Source of the DNA: Roseomonas sp.
GTDB lineage: Bacteria; Pseudomonadota; Alphaproteobacteria; Acetobacterales; Acetobacteraceae
Direction of reading: 5' to 3'
Assembly: GCA_031180725.1 (NCBI GenBank)
Contig: JAPSLO010000004.1
Span: 310,001-374,000 of the forward strand
DNA length: 64,000 bases
Shown: positions 51,116-59,859 of the stretch, piece after piece
Layout of the letters: the number at the start of each line of letters is the position of its first letter
Numbering within the stretch: the first letter of the stretch is position 1
Notes under the pieces: model-generated
What the model saw: the letters and a program-made list of their open reading frames with translations, nothing else
Databases searched by the model: none
Told to the model about the DNA's origin: nothing
Position numbers and translations under genes: made by a program

Positions 51116-52153
51116 GTGGACGAAATCACCTGTCACAACATTGACCGCCTGATCACCGTGGAGATGCGCGCCGGCCAAGGCGAGATTCCGCGCGGCGTGA
51201 TCCACCGTCTGTATGAGGCGGCACGGGCCGCGCAGGGCGACAGGTCCCTCACCTTTCTGGCGGCCGACGGACTACGTAAGGCGCTGAAGCGCGGCGACCA
51301 CGTGCTGGTCGTCACCGGCGCCGGCACCCCGCCCTGGCTGCCCTTCGGCGAAACCGATGGCCCGCCCGGCGCCGCCGCCGTGGCCCGCGCACTGGATATC
51401 GGGCTCGGCGCCAAGCCGATCCTGATCGCCGAGGAGCGGAACATGGGCCCGGTCGTCGCCTCCGCCGAAGGCATCGGCATGATGGTGATGGAGGAGGAGC
51501 ATTTCGCGAAGCGCGACGGCTGCGCCCTCTCCCGTCCCATGCCGCTCGGGCTGGAGCCGGGCAGGGCCTTCACGAAGGAGATCTTCGAGCGCTTCAACCC
51601 GAAGGCTGTCATCTTTGTGGAGAAGGGCGGTCCGAACGCCGAGGGCTTCTACAACTCCCTGCTCGGTACCGGCCGCAGCCGCGACATGATGGCGAATGCC
51701 GACCTGCTGGCGGAGGAAGCAAAGAAGCGCGGAATTTTCACGGTCGGCGTCGGAGACGGCGGCAACGAGATCGGCTTCGGGAAATGCGTTGAGGCCATCC
51801 GTGAGATCCAGCCCTTCGGCCGCGTCAGCAAGCGCCCGGATGGCAGTCAGGGTGTCGGCGTGGCGACGGTGACGGAAACGGACGTGCTAGTTGCGGCCTC
51901 CGTGTCCAACTGGGGCGGCTACGGCATCGCTGCGGCGCTAGCTTGTCTTCAGGGCAATCCGGAGATTCTCCACTCGCCTTCCGATGAGATCCGCATGATG
52001 CAGCGCTGCGTGCAGGCGGGTGCGGTGGATGGACTGTTCTGCCGCCCTATCCCGCTGGCCGATGGCACCGGCGAGGCCGTGCAGCCGGCGATGATCATCA
52101 TCCTGCAGGACATGGTGCAGATGAGCCTGCGCACGGTGAAGCGGGGCTTCTGA
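51116..52153 (+). CDS. DUF4392 (D-glutamate cyclase-like) protein, paralog 1
   Basis: A 345-residue cytosolic protein of the DUF4392 family, related to the C-terminal part of mammalian D-glutamate cyclase, which turns D-glutamate into 5-oxo-D-proline. Motifs: NIDRLITVEMRAGQGEIPRGVIHRLYEAAR, VTGAGTPPWLPFGETDGPPGAAAVARALDIGLG and TVGVGDGGNEIGFGK. It starts at GTG 51116 after GGAGAAAG. Two further paralogs follow directly (gaps 2 and 13 bases). Activity towards glutamate is family inference. Confidence 0.88.
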   Translation: MDEITCHNIDRLITVEMRAGQGEIPRGVIHRLYEAARAAQGDRSLTFLAADGLRKALKRGDHVLVVTGAGTPPWLPFGETDGPPGAAAVARALDIGLGAKPILIAEERNMGPVVASAEGIGMMVMEEEHFAKRDGCALSRPMPLGLEPGRAFTKEIFERFNPKAVIFVEKGGPNAEGFYNSLLGTGRSRDMMANADLLAEEAKKRGIFTVGVGDGGNEIGFGKCVEAIREIQPFGRVSKRPDGSQGVGVATVTETDVLVAASVSNWGGYGIAAALACLQGNPEILHSPSDEIRMMQRCVQAGAVDGLFCRPIPLADGTGEAVQPAMIIILQDMVQMSLRTVKRGF

Positions 52154-52155
52154 CC

Positions 52156-53109
52156 ATGCAAATCGCCTGCGACAGCATCGACCGGCTGATGATGGTCGAA
52201 ATCCGGCAGCGCGGCGCCAATCGCGGTTTCAAATGGACGCTCTACGAAGCCGCCCGCGCCGCCTCCGACAAGCCGCTGGTGCTAGCGGCAGCGGAGGCGT
52301 TGAACGGGCCGCCTATGAAGGTGGGCATCGTCACCGGCGCCGCCGTGCCGGATCACATGCCCGCCGGCGAGAATGACGGCCCCTTCGGCGCCGTCGTGCT
52401 GGCCCGAACGCTGGTGGCCATCGGCCATGATGTGGAGATCTGGACCGATCCGGAATGCGCCCCGCCGATCGAGGGCCTTTTGAAGCATTTGAGGGTGCCG
52501 GCGCGGGTTGGCATCTTCCGCATGAATGACGAGGCGCAGCAGCGCCAGATTGCGGCTGACCGCGACGCCCTGGTGGCCATTGAGCGCCTGGGCGGCAACA
52601 TCAACGGCCATCTGCACGGCATTAATGGCCGCGTGCGCGACGCCTTCCGCACCAAGGTGGACGTGCTGTTCAACACCGCGCGCGAATTGGGCAAGGTCAC
52701 CATCGGCATCGGCGATGGCGGCAACGAGGTGGGCTTCGGCAAGATCCGCGAGGAGTTGCTGCGCCGGGCGCCGGAGCACAACCAGCCGGACAAGACGCCC
52801 TGCGGCGGCGGAATTTTCTCGGCGCTTGCCACCGATATCCTGGTCACCGCCACCACCTCCAATATCGGCGCCTACGGCGTGGCGGCGGCGATCGCCATGC
52901 TGCGCGGCGATGTCTCCCTCTGCCATGACGGCGCGGAGGAGGAGGCGCTGCACTATGTCGGCGTTGGGCTGAACCTCACGGACGGTGGCGGCGGCGGACA
53001 GGTGCCGGTCTGCGACGGCATCCCGGCGGCGGCAAATGCGGCCATGGTCACGCTCATCAAGTCCGTGGTGCAGCGCTTCCTGGATCCACCCCGCGCGCGG
53101 CCCTTCTGA
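52156..53109 (+). CDS. DUF4392 (D-glutamate cyclase-like) protein, paralog 2
   Basis: A 317-residue paralog of the preceding gene. SIDRLMMVEIRQRGANRGFKWTLYEAARAA, VTGAAVPDHMPAGENDGPFGAVVLARTL and TIGIGDGGNEVGFGK carry the same motifs; TTSNIGAYGVAAAIA is the matching C-terminal block. It lacks the segment of paralog 1 containing EKGGPNAEGFYNSLLGTG and has NGHLHGINGRVRDAF instead, so substrates may differ. The start lies two bases after the previous stop. Confidence 0.88.
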   Translation: MQIACDSIDRLMMVEIRQRGANRGFKWTLYEAARAASDKPLVLAAAEALNGPPMKVGIVTGAAVPDHMPAGENDGPFGAVVLARTLVAIGHDVEIWTDPECAPPIEGLLKHLRVPARVGIFRMNDEAQQRQIAADRDALVAIERLGGNINGHLHGINGRVRDAFRTKVDVLFNTARELGKVTIGIGDGGNEVGFGKIREELLRRAPEHNQPDKTPCGGGIFSALATDILVTATTSNIGAYGVAAAIAMLRGDVSLCHDGAEEEALHYVGVGLNLTDGGGGGQVPVCDGIPAAANAAMVTLIKSVVQRFLDPPRARPF

Positions 53110-53122
53110 GCGCGAGGGCCGC

Positions 53123-54151
53123 ATGACCGACTTTACGGGCGAGGCCATCGACCAGCTCGTCACTCTGGAGATCAAGAACGCCGGCGGCCCGCGAGGCGTG
53201 CTGCGGCCGCTGTACGAGGCAGCGCGGCGACTCACGGCTGGCCCGATCAGCAGTGCCGCGGCTGTCGCACTGGCAGATCGCGTAAAGCCGGGCGACGTCG
53301 TCCTGCTGCTGACCGGCGCGGGCTATCTTCCGACCATGCCGAAAGGCGAGAGCGATGGCCCGCCCGGCGCGGCCGCCTTGGCGCGCGCATTACATCTGGG
53401 CCTGGGCGCCATCCCGGTCTTCACCGTTGAGCAGCACCATGCGGATGTCATGTCGGCAGCTGCTACGGCCTCGGGCCTCAGCCTGCGTTCGGTTTCCCAT
53501 GCGTTGCAGACCGCTATGGGCGCGGCCATCGCCACCGCGCCCGTCGACCAGTCCGCAGCCGATGACTGGGTGCGGCAGGTGGTGACAGATCTGAAGCCGG
53601 CGGTGGTGATCGGCATCGAACGCCTGGCGCCGGGACGGGATGGCGCCGTCTATGCGGCGAAGGGCCTGCCGCTTTCCGGCCCGAATGGAATCAACGATGG
53701 GCTGACGGACATCTCCGCGCTCATGACATACGCCCGGAAAGCGGGCGCGCTGACGATCGGCCTCGGCGACCATGGCAATGAAGCCGGCTTTGGCAGCATC
53801 CTGGAGACAACCGTGGCGGTGATGCCGCATGGCGAGAAGCTGGCGACGCCGGTGGCCGCCGACATCGTCTTCCCGGCTGCCAACGCCAATTGGGCCAGTT
53901 ACGCCATCGAGGCCGCGCTGGCCTGCCACCTGGGTCGTGCCGAGTTGATGCACCGCCCGGAGACGGAGGAGCGCGTGCTGCGCCGCTGCTTCGAGGCCGG
54001 CGTGCTGGAAGCCATGGCCTTCTCGGCCGAGTTCCTGGTGGACGGGCTGGAGGGCGAGACATCCATCGCCGTCGTGCAGATCCTGGGCAACATCGTGCGC
54101 AAGCACCTGGAACCTGCCCGCGGCTATGCAGGCAGGCCCGTCGCCGGCTGA
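53123..54151 (+). CDS. DUF4392 (D-glutamate cyclase-like) protein, paralog 3, divergent motif
   Basis: A 342-residue paralog. AIDQLVTLEIKNAGGPRGVLRPLYEAARRL, LTGAGYLPTMPKGESDGPPGAAALARALHLGLGA and IGIERLAPGRDGAVYAAKG align with paralog 1, but the glycine-rich motif reads LGDHGNEAGFGS where the other two have GDGGNExGFGK: the second Gly is His and the final Lys is Ser. It may be catalytically altered or a specificity variant. It is the last gene of the operon and converges on the OppF-like gene with only four bases between stops. Confidence 0.86.
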   Translation: MTDFTGEAIDQLVTLEIKNAGGPRGVLRPLYEAARRLTAGPISSAAAVALADRVKPGDVVLLLTGAGYLPTMPKGESDGPPGAAALARALHLGLGAIPVFTVEQHHADVMSAAATASGLSLRSVSHALQTAMGAAIATAPVDQSAADDWVRQVVTDLKPAVVIGIERLAPGRDGAVYAAKGLPLSGPNGINDGLTDISALMTYARKAGALTIGLGDHGNEAGFGSILETTVAVMPHGEKLATPVAADIVFPAANANWASYAIEAALACHLGRAELMHRPETEERVLRRCFEAGVLEAMAFSAEFLVDGLEGETSIAVVQILGNIVRKHLEPARGYAGRPVAG

Positions 54152-54155
54152 GTCT

Positions 54156-55121
54156 TCAGCCCGTGTGAAGATGGCATGCCACTCGATGCGGGCTATCGCC
54201 GCGTAGCGCCGGCCGTTCCGTGCGACAGCGTGCGATAGCCACCGGGCAGCGCGTGTGGAAGGCGCAGCCGGACGGCGGATCGAGCGGGCTCGGGATCTCG
54301 CCCATCGGCGTGTTGCGACGGCCACGGCCACCGGGGCGCGGCACCGGCGCGGCATCCAGCAGGGCGCGCGCATAGGGGTGCAGAGTGCGGCGATAGACGT
54401 CCTCGGTGGGACCGGATTCCACGATGCGACCGAGATACATCACCGCCACGCGGTCCGAGACATGCCGCACCACGCGCAGATCATGCGAGACGAAAAGATA
54501 GGCGAGGCCATGCTGCTGCTGCAGGTCCCGCAGTAGGTTCACGACCTGCGCCTGCACGGAGACGTCCAGCGCGGAGACGGGCTCGTCGCAGATGATCAGC
54601 GCCGGATCCAGCGCCAGTGCTCGCGCGATGCCGATACGCTGCCGCTGGCCGCCGGAGAATTGGTGCGGATAGCGCATGGCGTGTTCCGGTGACAGCCCGA
54701 CCTGGCGCAGCAAGGCTTCGGCCTTCGCGGTGCGTTCGGCGCGCCCCATGCCGGCCAGGCGCAGCGGCTCGGCCACCACCTCGCCGATGCGCATGCGGGG
54801 GTTCAGCGATCCGAAGGGGTCCTGGAACACCATCTGCATGCGGCGCCGAAGCTGGCGCAGCGCGGCGCCCTGCGCACTGGCCAGGTCCGAGCCTTCGAAC
54901 AGCACCTGGCCGGCGCTGGGTTCAATGAGGCGGATCAGCAGGCGGCCGAGGGTGGACTTGCCACAGCCGCTCTCGCCCACCAGGCCCAGCACCTCGCCGC
55001 GCCCGATGGAGAGATCCACTTCCTCCACGGCCCTCACCTCGCCCACCCGGCCGAGCCCGAGCGCGCCGCCGAAGACAGGAAAGCGCTTGGTCAGGCCTTT
55101 GGCTTCCAGCAGCATCGTCAT
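54156..55121 (-). CDS. Dipeptide/oligopeptide ABC ATPase (DppF/OppF-like)
   Basis: A 321-residue ATPase with Walker [10 protein letters not shown], signature FSGGQRQR, Walker [13 protein letters not shown] and the C-terminal oligopeptide-transporter Cys block [15 protein letters not shown]. It is the second ATPase of the peptide transporter whose permeases are at 59860-61619 on the other strand. Start overlaps the upstream ATPase stop (ATGA). Confidence 0.92.
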   Translation of the reverse strand: MTMLLEAKGLTKRFPVFGGALGLGRVGEVRAVEEVDLSIGRGEVLGLVGESGCGKSTLGRLLIRLIEPSAGQVLFEGSDLASAQGAALRQLRRRMQMVFQDPFGSLNPRMRIGEVVAEPLRLAGMGRAERTAKAEALLRQVGLSPEHAMRYPHQFSGGQRQRIGIARALALDPALIICDEPVSALDVSVQAQVVNLLRDLQQQHGLAYLFVSHDLRVVRHVSDRVAVMYLGRIVESGPTEDVYRRTLHPYARALLDAAPVPRPGGRGRRNTPMGEIPSPLDPPSGCAFHTRCPVAIARCRTERPALRGDSPHRVACHLHTG

Positions 55122-56077
55122 GCCGGCACCCGCAGGCAGGCGGCGTCATGGGCGGGGCCGGCAGAGCGCAGCATCGGGTCCTGTTCGCTGCAGTCCGACC
55201 AGGCGTGAGGGCACCTGGGTGCGAAGCGGCAGCCGGGCGGCAGGCTGCCGGGCGGCGGCACGACGCCTTCAATGGATTCCAAACGGCCGCGATGGTCCTC
55301 ATCCGGCACGCAGCGCAACAGCGCGGCGGCATAAGGGTGGGCCGGCGCTGTGAATAGCGCGGCCATCGGCGCGCGTTCCACCACGCGGCCGGCATACATC
55401 ACCACCACGCGATGCGCTTGTTCCGCGACCACGCCGAGGTCATGGGTGATGAACAGCACGGCCATGCCGTATTCCGCCTGCAGCCCGGCCAGCAGGTCCA
55501 GGATCTGTGCCTGGATGGTCACGTCCAGCGCCGTGGTGGGCTCGTCCGCGATCAGCAGTTCGGGGCGGCAGGCCAGGGCAGCGGCGATCATCACGCGCTG
55601 CCGCATGCCCCCGGACAGGCGATGCGGATATTCATCCATGCGGCGCTCGGCGGCGGGAATGCCGACGCGATCGAGTAATTCGATCGCCCGGCGCCGTGCC
55701 TCTGCACGGCCAAGCCGCTGGTGAAGAATCAGCGGTTCCGTGACATGCGCGCCCACGGTCAGCAGCGGGTTCAGGGATGCCATGGGCTCCTGGAACACCA
55801 TGGCGATGCGATTGCCGCGCAGCCTGCGCATCTGCCGTTCAGGGAGGTCGACCAGATCCTGCCCGGCGAAGCGCACATGGCCACCGACGATGCGCCCGGG
55901 TGGCTCCAGCAGGCCCATGATGGCCAGGGAGGTTACGCTCTTGCCGCTGCCGCTTTCGCCCACCAGGGCGACCGTCTCCCCGGCTTCGATGCTGAAGGAG
56001 ACGCGATCCACCACGGTTAGCGGGCGCGCCTCCGGCCCGAAGGCGACGGAGAGGTCCTGAACCTCCAGCAGCGGCAT
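55118..56077 (-). CDS. Dipeptide/oligopeptide ABC ATPase (DppD/OppD-like)
   Basis: A 319-residue ATPase with Walker [10 protein letters not shown], signature LSGGMRQR, Walker [13 protein letters not shown] and the C-terminal [15 protein letters not shown] block that marks the peptide subfamily. The ATG at 56077 ([10 protein letters not shown]) lies one base after the DUF1028 stop, so it is downstream of and coupled to that gene. Confidence 0.92.
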   Translation of the reverse strand: MPLLEVQDLSVAFGPEARPLTVVDRVSFSIEAGETVALVGESGSGKSVTSLAIMGLLEPPGRIVGGHVRFAGQDLVDLPERQMRRLRGNRIAMVFQEPMASLNPLLTVGAHVTEPLILHQRLGRAEARRRAIELLDRVGIPAAERRMDEYPHRLSGGMRQRVMIAAALACRPELLIADEPTTALDVTIQAQILDLLAGLQAEYGMAVLFITHDLGVVAEQAHRVVVMYAGRVVERAPMAALFTAPAHPYAAALLRCVPDEDHRGRLESIEGVVPPPGSLPPGCRFAPRCPHAWSDCSEQDPMLRSAGPAHDAACLRVPA

Positions 56078-56078
56078 C

Positions 56079-56831
56079 TCAGCGCGCCGGCCCTTCGCCG
56101 CGCGCGCGGGCAGCGGCGATGTGCGGCGGCACTTGGCCGAACTGCCGCTCGATTCCATGCGCCTTCAGCCAGTCCTTGTGCCGCGCGATGCGCGGATTGT
56201 TGCAGCGTTCGGCGTAGAAGGGCAGCAGCGGCTCGAACCAGTCCAGCAGGCGCCGCAGCTCCGCGATGGGTTCCATGCTATGGTCCACACGTAGGTCCAC
56301 ATGGGCCACGGCCTGATCCTTGTAGACCAGCAGCGCGGCGGAGGTCTGGCCCTCGGGATACTGGCCGCCCACGTCGCGTCCGGCCTCGATGGCGCGCATC
56401 AGCCGTTCCTCGAAGGCCTGCTCGGCGCTTGCCAGGTAGGCGTCGTGGATCGCCTGCACCACGTGCCGGCCTTCCAGCAGGTTGCCCAACGCGACGAAGC
56501 CTTCGCCCACAAGGTGCGAGGCATGGTCGCGGTTGTTGGCGCCGGTCCTGGCGACGGCATGACCCATGGTGTCGATCACCGCGATCTGGCGATATTCGAT
56601 ATCGGCATCGCCATCCACCAGCTCCTTCAGGACCTTGGGCGCCCTGTAGCCCATCTCCAGCATCCGCATGCCCAGACGTGCCAGGCGCGGTTCCGGCGTT
56701 GCCTGGTGCGCGATGACGCCGATGCCGTGCATCACATGCACGCAGCGCGATCCGACCGCAGGCGAGGAGGTGGCGATGCCAATGCCAAGTGCGCCCGTTT
56801 TCGGGCAGCGCGCCGCGATGGAAAAGGTCAT
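56079..56831 (-). CDS. DUF1028 (Ntn-hydrolase-like) protein, paralog A
   Basis: A 250-residue member of the DUF1028 family, predicted N-terminal-nucleophile hydrolases. The chosen ATG gives MTFSIAARCPKTGALGIGIATSSPAVGSRC, so after Met removal Thr2 would be the nucleophile. Further conserved blocks: IDTMGHAVARTGANNRDHASHLVGEGFVALGN, ERLMRAIEAGRDVGGQ and SAALLVYKDQAVAHVDLRVDHS. The extra C-terminal 40 residues are unique. GAGG sits nine bases upstream. It is the first gene of a unit with the two peptide ATPases. Substrate unknown. Confidence 0.87.
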   Translation of the reverse strand: MTFSIAARCPKTGALGIGIATSSPAVGSRCVHVMHGIGVIAHQATPEPRLARLGMRMLEMGYRAPKVLKELVDGDADIEYRQIAVIDTMGHAVARTGANNRDHASHLVGEGFVALGNLLEGRHVVQAIHDAYLASAEQAFEERLMRAIEAGRDVGGQYPEGQTSAALLVYKDQAVAHVDLRVDHSMEPIAELRRLLDWFEPLLPFYAERCNNPRIARHKDWLKAHGIERQFGQVPPHIAAARARGEGPAR

Positions 56832-56834
56832 GGA

Positions 56835-56855
56835 GTGATGCCTCAATGCGATCAC
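56835..56855. promoter_or_regulatory. Second GTGAT-N11-ATCAC operator
   Basis: GTGATGCC and GCGATCAC flank a 5-base spacer, the same architecture and the same ten fixed bases as the site at 47064-47084. It lies in the 100-base divergent region between DUF1028 paralogs A and B, three bases upstream of the ATG of paralog A. A T-N11-A LysR box is contained in it. Confidence 0.75.
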
Positions 56856-56931
56856 ACATCTTAAACATTGCTGCTTGTTCCGCGCAATCGAGAGTCATAG
56901 CGTCACATCCGAAGAAGTCGCAGGTGATGCC

Positions 56932-57657
56932 ATGAGACCCTTCGGGGAGGAGTTCTCCACCTTCCAGATCGCAGCGCGCTGTCCGCGGACGGGCAGTTTC
57001 GGCGTGGCGATTTCCACCAGGCCGATCGGCGTCGGCGCACGCTGTCCCTTCATCGCGCCAGGCCTCGGCATCACCGTCACGATGGCGGTGACGGACCCGC
57101 GCCTCGGGCCGCTCGGCCTCAACCTGCTGCGGTTGGGCTACAGCGCGCAGCGCACGCTGGACGAGATAGCAGCCAGCGACCCGCATATCGAGTGGCGGCA
57201 GATCTGCGTGATCGACCGCGACGGCAATGCCGTGGCGCGTACCGGTGCGCAGAACAAGGACTGGTCCGGGCATTTTTGCGAGCCGAACCTGGTCTCGATG
57301 GGCAATGGCCTGATCAGCGAGCGCACTGCCAGCGCCATGCGCGACGCCTTCTATGCCTGCAGGGGCGAAGCGCTTGAAGACAAGCTGATGACGGCGCTGG
57401 AAGCCGGGCGCGATGCGGGCGGCCAGCATGGTGGGCAGCATTCTGCGGCACTGCTCGTCTATCGCAGCCAGCCTTATCCGCTGATCGACCTGCGTGTGGA
57501 TGAGCATGATGAGCCGATCGGCGAACTGCGCCGCATTTTCGAGCTCTATCGCCCGACCATCGAATATTACGACGCCCGCCCCGCGCAACCCCACGCGCTG
57601 GGCAGCGAGGCCGACTGGATCGCTGCGCAGGCCGCGAAAGCAAAGGCAGCCGAATGA
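56932..57657 (+). CDS. DUF1028 (Ntn-hydrolase-like) protein, paralog B with N-terminal extension
   Basis: A 241-residue DUF1028 protein. The domain begins TFQIAARCPRTGSFGVAIST, but here nine residues (MRPFGEEFS) precede the Thr that is residue 2 in paralogs A and C; no start codon exists closer in, so exposing the nucleophile would need processing. Conserved blocks: IDRDGNAVARTGAQNKDWSGHFCEPNLVSMGNG, EDKLMTALEAGRDAGGQ and SAALLVYRSQPYPLIDLRVDEHDEP. Divergent from paralog A, and coupled to paralog C by an ATGA overlap. Confidence 0.85.
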   Translation: MRPFGEEFSTFQIAARCPRTGSFGVAISTRPIGVGARCPFIAPGLGITVTMAVTDPRLGPLGLNLLRLGYSAQRTLDEIAASDPHIEWRQICVIDRDGNAVARTGAQNKDWSGHFCEPNLVSMGNGLISERTASAMRDAFYACRGEALEDKLMTALEAGRDAGGQHGGQHSAALLVYRSQPYPLIDLRVDEHDEPIGELRRIFELYRPTIEYYDARPAQPHALGSEADWIAAQAAKAKAAE

Positions 57658-58346
57658 CCTTCACCGTCGTCGCGCGCTGCCCGCGCACCCGCATGCTCGG
57701 CGTCGCCATGGCGACGCGCTCTGTCGCGGTCGGCAACCGCTGTCCAGTCGTGGTGCCGCGCATGGCTGCGGGCGCCGTGCAGGCCATCGCCGATCCGCGC
57801 CTGACGCTCACCTGCCAGCGCCTGATCGCGCTGGGCTGGCACGCGCCCAAGGTCGTGGAGGAACTGGCCGCCAGCGATCCGCGCCGCGGGACGCGGCAGA
57901 TCGGCGTGGTGGACATCTACGGCCATGCCGCCGCCTTCACCGGCGAGACCAACACCCACTATGCCGGCCACATCACCGGCGATGGTTGGCTGGCTATGGC
58001 GAATGCCGTCGTCTCCGCCGCCGTGGTGGAGAAGATGGCCGCCGCGGTTGCCGATGAAGCGCTATCGCTGGAGGAGCGGCTGATGCGCGGGATCGAGGCG
58101 GGCGGCCAGGCTGGCGGCCAGGCGGAGGGCCAGAACTCCGCGGCCATCCTGGTCTATGCGGATGAACCCTTCTCCTACCTGGACCTGCGCGTGGACCTGC
58201 ATGAGGAGCCGATCGGAGAGCTGCGCCGCGTCTTCGACCGTATCTCGCCGCTTGGGCCATATTTCCAGGAACGGCCCTACAACCCGCAAATCGGGCGTGA
58301 CGACCACTGGCTGAAAGCGCGCGGCCTGCCGCCTGCCGGCCACTGA
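57654..58346 (+). CDS. DUF1028 (Ntn-hydrolase-like) protein, paralog C
   Basis: A 230-residue paralog starting MTFTVVARCPRTRMLGVAMATRSVAVGNRC, with Thr2 as the probable nucleophile. Later blocks: VVDIYGHAAAFTGETNTHYAGHITGDGWLAMAN, ERLMRGIEAGGQAGGQAEGQ and SAAILVYADEPFSYLDLRVDLHEEPIGELRRVF. It overlaps paralog B by four bases and lies 17 bases before the peptide-binding protein, so hydrolases and transporter are cotranscribed. Confidence 0.88.
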   Translation: MTFTVVARCPRTRMLGVAMATRSVAVGNRCPVVVPRMAAGAVQAIADPRLTLTCQRLIALGWHAPKVVEELAASDPRRGTRQIGVVDIYGHAAAFTGETNTHYAGHITGDGWLAMANAVVSAAVVEKMAAAVADEALSLEERLMRGIEAGGQAGGQAEGQNSAAILVYADEPFSYLDLRVDLHEEPIGELRRVFDRISPLGPYFQERPYNPQIGRDDHWLKARGLPPAGH

Positions 58347-58363
58347 CGGGAACGGAGATCGCC

Positions 58364-59854
58364 ATGCGCCGCACCGCCGCCGCCTTCGCCGCCCTGCTTG
58401 CCTTCGCCACGCCGGTCGCTGCGCAACAGCGCGGCCAGTTGGTGGTCGGCGCCGCGATCTTCACCGACAGCATCAGCCCCGCCGCCGGCGGCTACAACAC
58501 GCTTTCCCTGGTCTACCAGACCTGGGACCCGCTGGTGGCGCGCGACCACGAGGACAACATCGTTCCCGCCCTGGCAGAGCGGTGGGAGACGCTGAGCCCG
58601 ACGCATTGGCGCTTCCACCTGCGCCGCAACGTGAAGTGGCATGATGGCTCGCCTTTCACGGCCGAGGACGTGAAGTTCACCGTCGAATATGTCACCAATC
58701 CGCGCACCATCTATGTGCGCAAGGGCCGCATCGCAGGCATTGCCTCGGTGGAGGTGGTCGACCCGATGACGGTGGATATCCACACCACCTCGCCGGCGCC
58801 GCTGCTGCTGCGCGGGCTGGCCGACATCGCCATCGAGCAGAAGGCCATCACGGAACGCCTCGGCCCCGCGGAAGCGGCGCGGCACCCGATCGGCACCGGC
58901 CCATGGCGCTACGGCGAATGGATCAGCGGCGACCGTTACGACCTCACTGCGAACCGCGAGTACTGGGGCGGTGCGCCGCGTGTGGAACGCCTGCGCATCC
59001 GCACCATCGCGGAAGGCTCGACGCGCGTCGCCTCGCTTCTGGCCGGCGAGACGCACATCATCGAGGAAGTGCCGGTGGACCTCATCCCCTCTGTCCGGCA
59101 GCGGCGCAACCTGACCATTGACGCGGTGGAAAGCTCGGTCAGCCTGGTCCTCACCTTCGATACGCGCTCGCCGCCCTTCAACGATGTGCGCGTGCGCCGC
59201 GCGGTGGACATGGCCATCAACAAGCCCCTGATCCACCAGCAGATGCTGGAAGGCCAGGGTAGCGTGCTGGATGGCCAGCTGGTCACCCGCGGCACCTTTG
59301 GCCACAACCCGAACCTGCGCGCGCGCCCCTACGATCCCGAAGGCGCCCGCGCGCTGCTGCGGGAAGCAGGCTATCCTGCCGGCTTCGATACGCGGATCAA
59401 CACGCTCTCGGGCCGCTACCTGTCCGACGTGGACATTGTGAACGCCGCCGCCGGCATGATGCGCGCGGTCGGCGTCCGCGCCAGCGTGAACGTGGCCGAA
59501 GGCGCCGTCTGGGCACGCATGGACCGCAACAAGGAACAGGGCCCGATCTACCAGGTAGGCTGGTTCAGCGTGGGCGATGCCGACTTCAACACCGTCTGGT
59601 ACACCGAAGCCAGCCGCCGCAACTATTGGACCAACGCCGAGTTCGACCGGCTGTGGTTGGAAGCGCGCAGCACGCTGGATGAGGATGCGCGCCGTCGCGC
59701 CTATCACCGCATGATGGAGATCATGCATGAGGAGGTGCCCTCGGTCTTCCTCTTCGGCCTGCCGCGCATCTATGGCCGCAGCAACCGCGTGGTAGCGGGC
59801 TGGCGGCCGCCGCGGGACAGCCTGCTGCGCCTGCACCAGGTTGAGCTGCGCTAG
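58364..59854 (+). CDS. Peptide/nickel-type ABC substrate-binding protein (family 5)
   Basis: A 496-residue periplasmic protein with a signal peptide (MRRTAAAFAALLAFATPVAAQ) and the family 5 signature: SLVYQTWDPLVARDHEDNIVPALAERWE, RNVKWHDGSPFTAEDVKFTVEYV and DVRVRRAVDMAINKPLI. It delivers a peptide-like ligand to the permeases that follow. ACGGAGATCGCC precedes the ATG. Confidence 0.93.
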   Translation: MRRTAAAFAALLAFATPVAAQQRGQLVVGAAIFTDSISPAAGGYNTLSLVYQTWDPLVARDHEDNIVPALAERWETLSPTHWRFHLRRNVKWHDGSPFTAEDVKFTVEYVTNPRTIYVRKGRIAGIASVEVVDPMTVDIHTTSPAPLLLRGLADIAIEQKAITERLGPAEAARHPIGTGPWRYGEWISGDRYDLTANREYWGGAPRVERLRIRTIAEGSTRVASLLAGETHIIEEVPVDLIPSVRQRRNLTIDAVESSVSLVLTFDTRSPPFNDVRVRRAVDMAINKPLIHQQMLEGQGSVLDGQLVTRGTFGHNPNLRARPYDPEGARALLREAGYPAGFDTRINTLSGRYLSDVDIVNAAAGMMRAVGVRASVNVAEGAVWARMDRNKEQGPIYQVGWFSVGDADFNTVWYTEASRRNYWTNAEFDRLWLEARSTLDEDARRRAYHRMMEIMHEEVPSVFLFGLPRIYGRSNRVVAGWRPPRDSLLRLHQVELR

Positions 59855-59859
59855 CCCCG

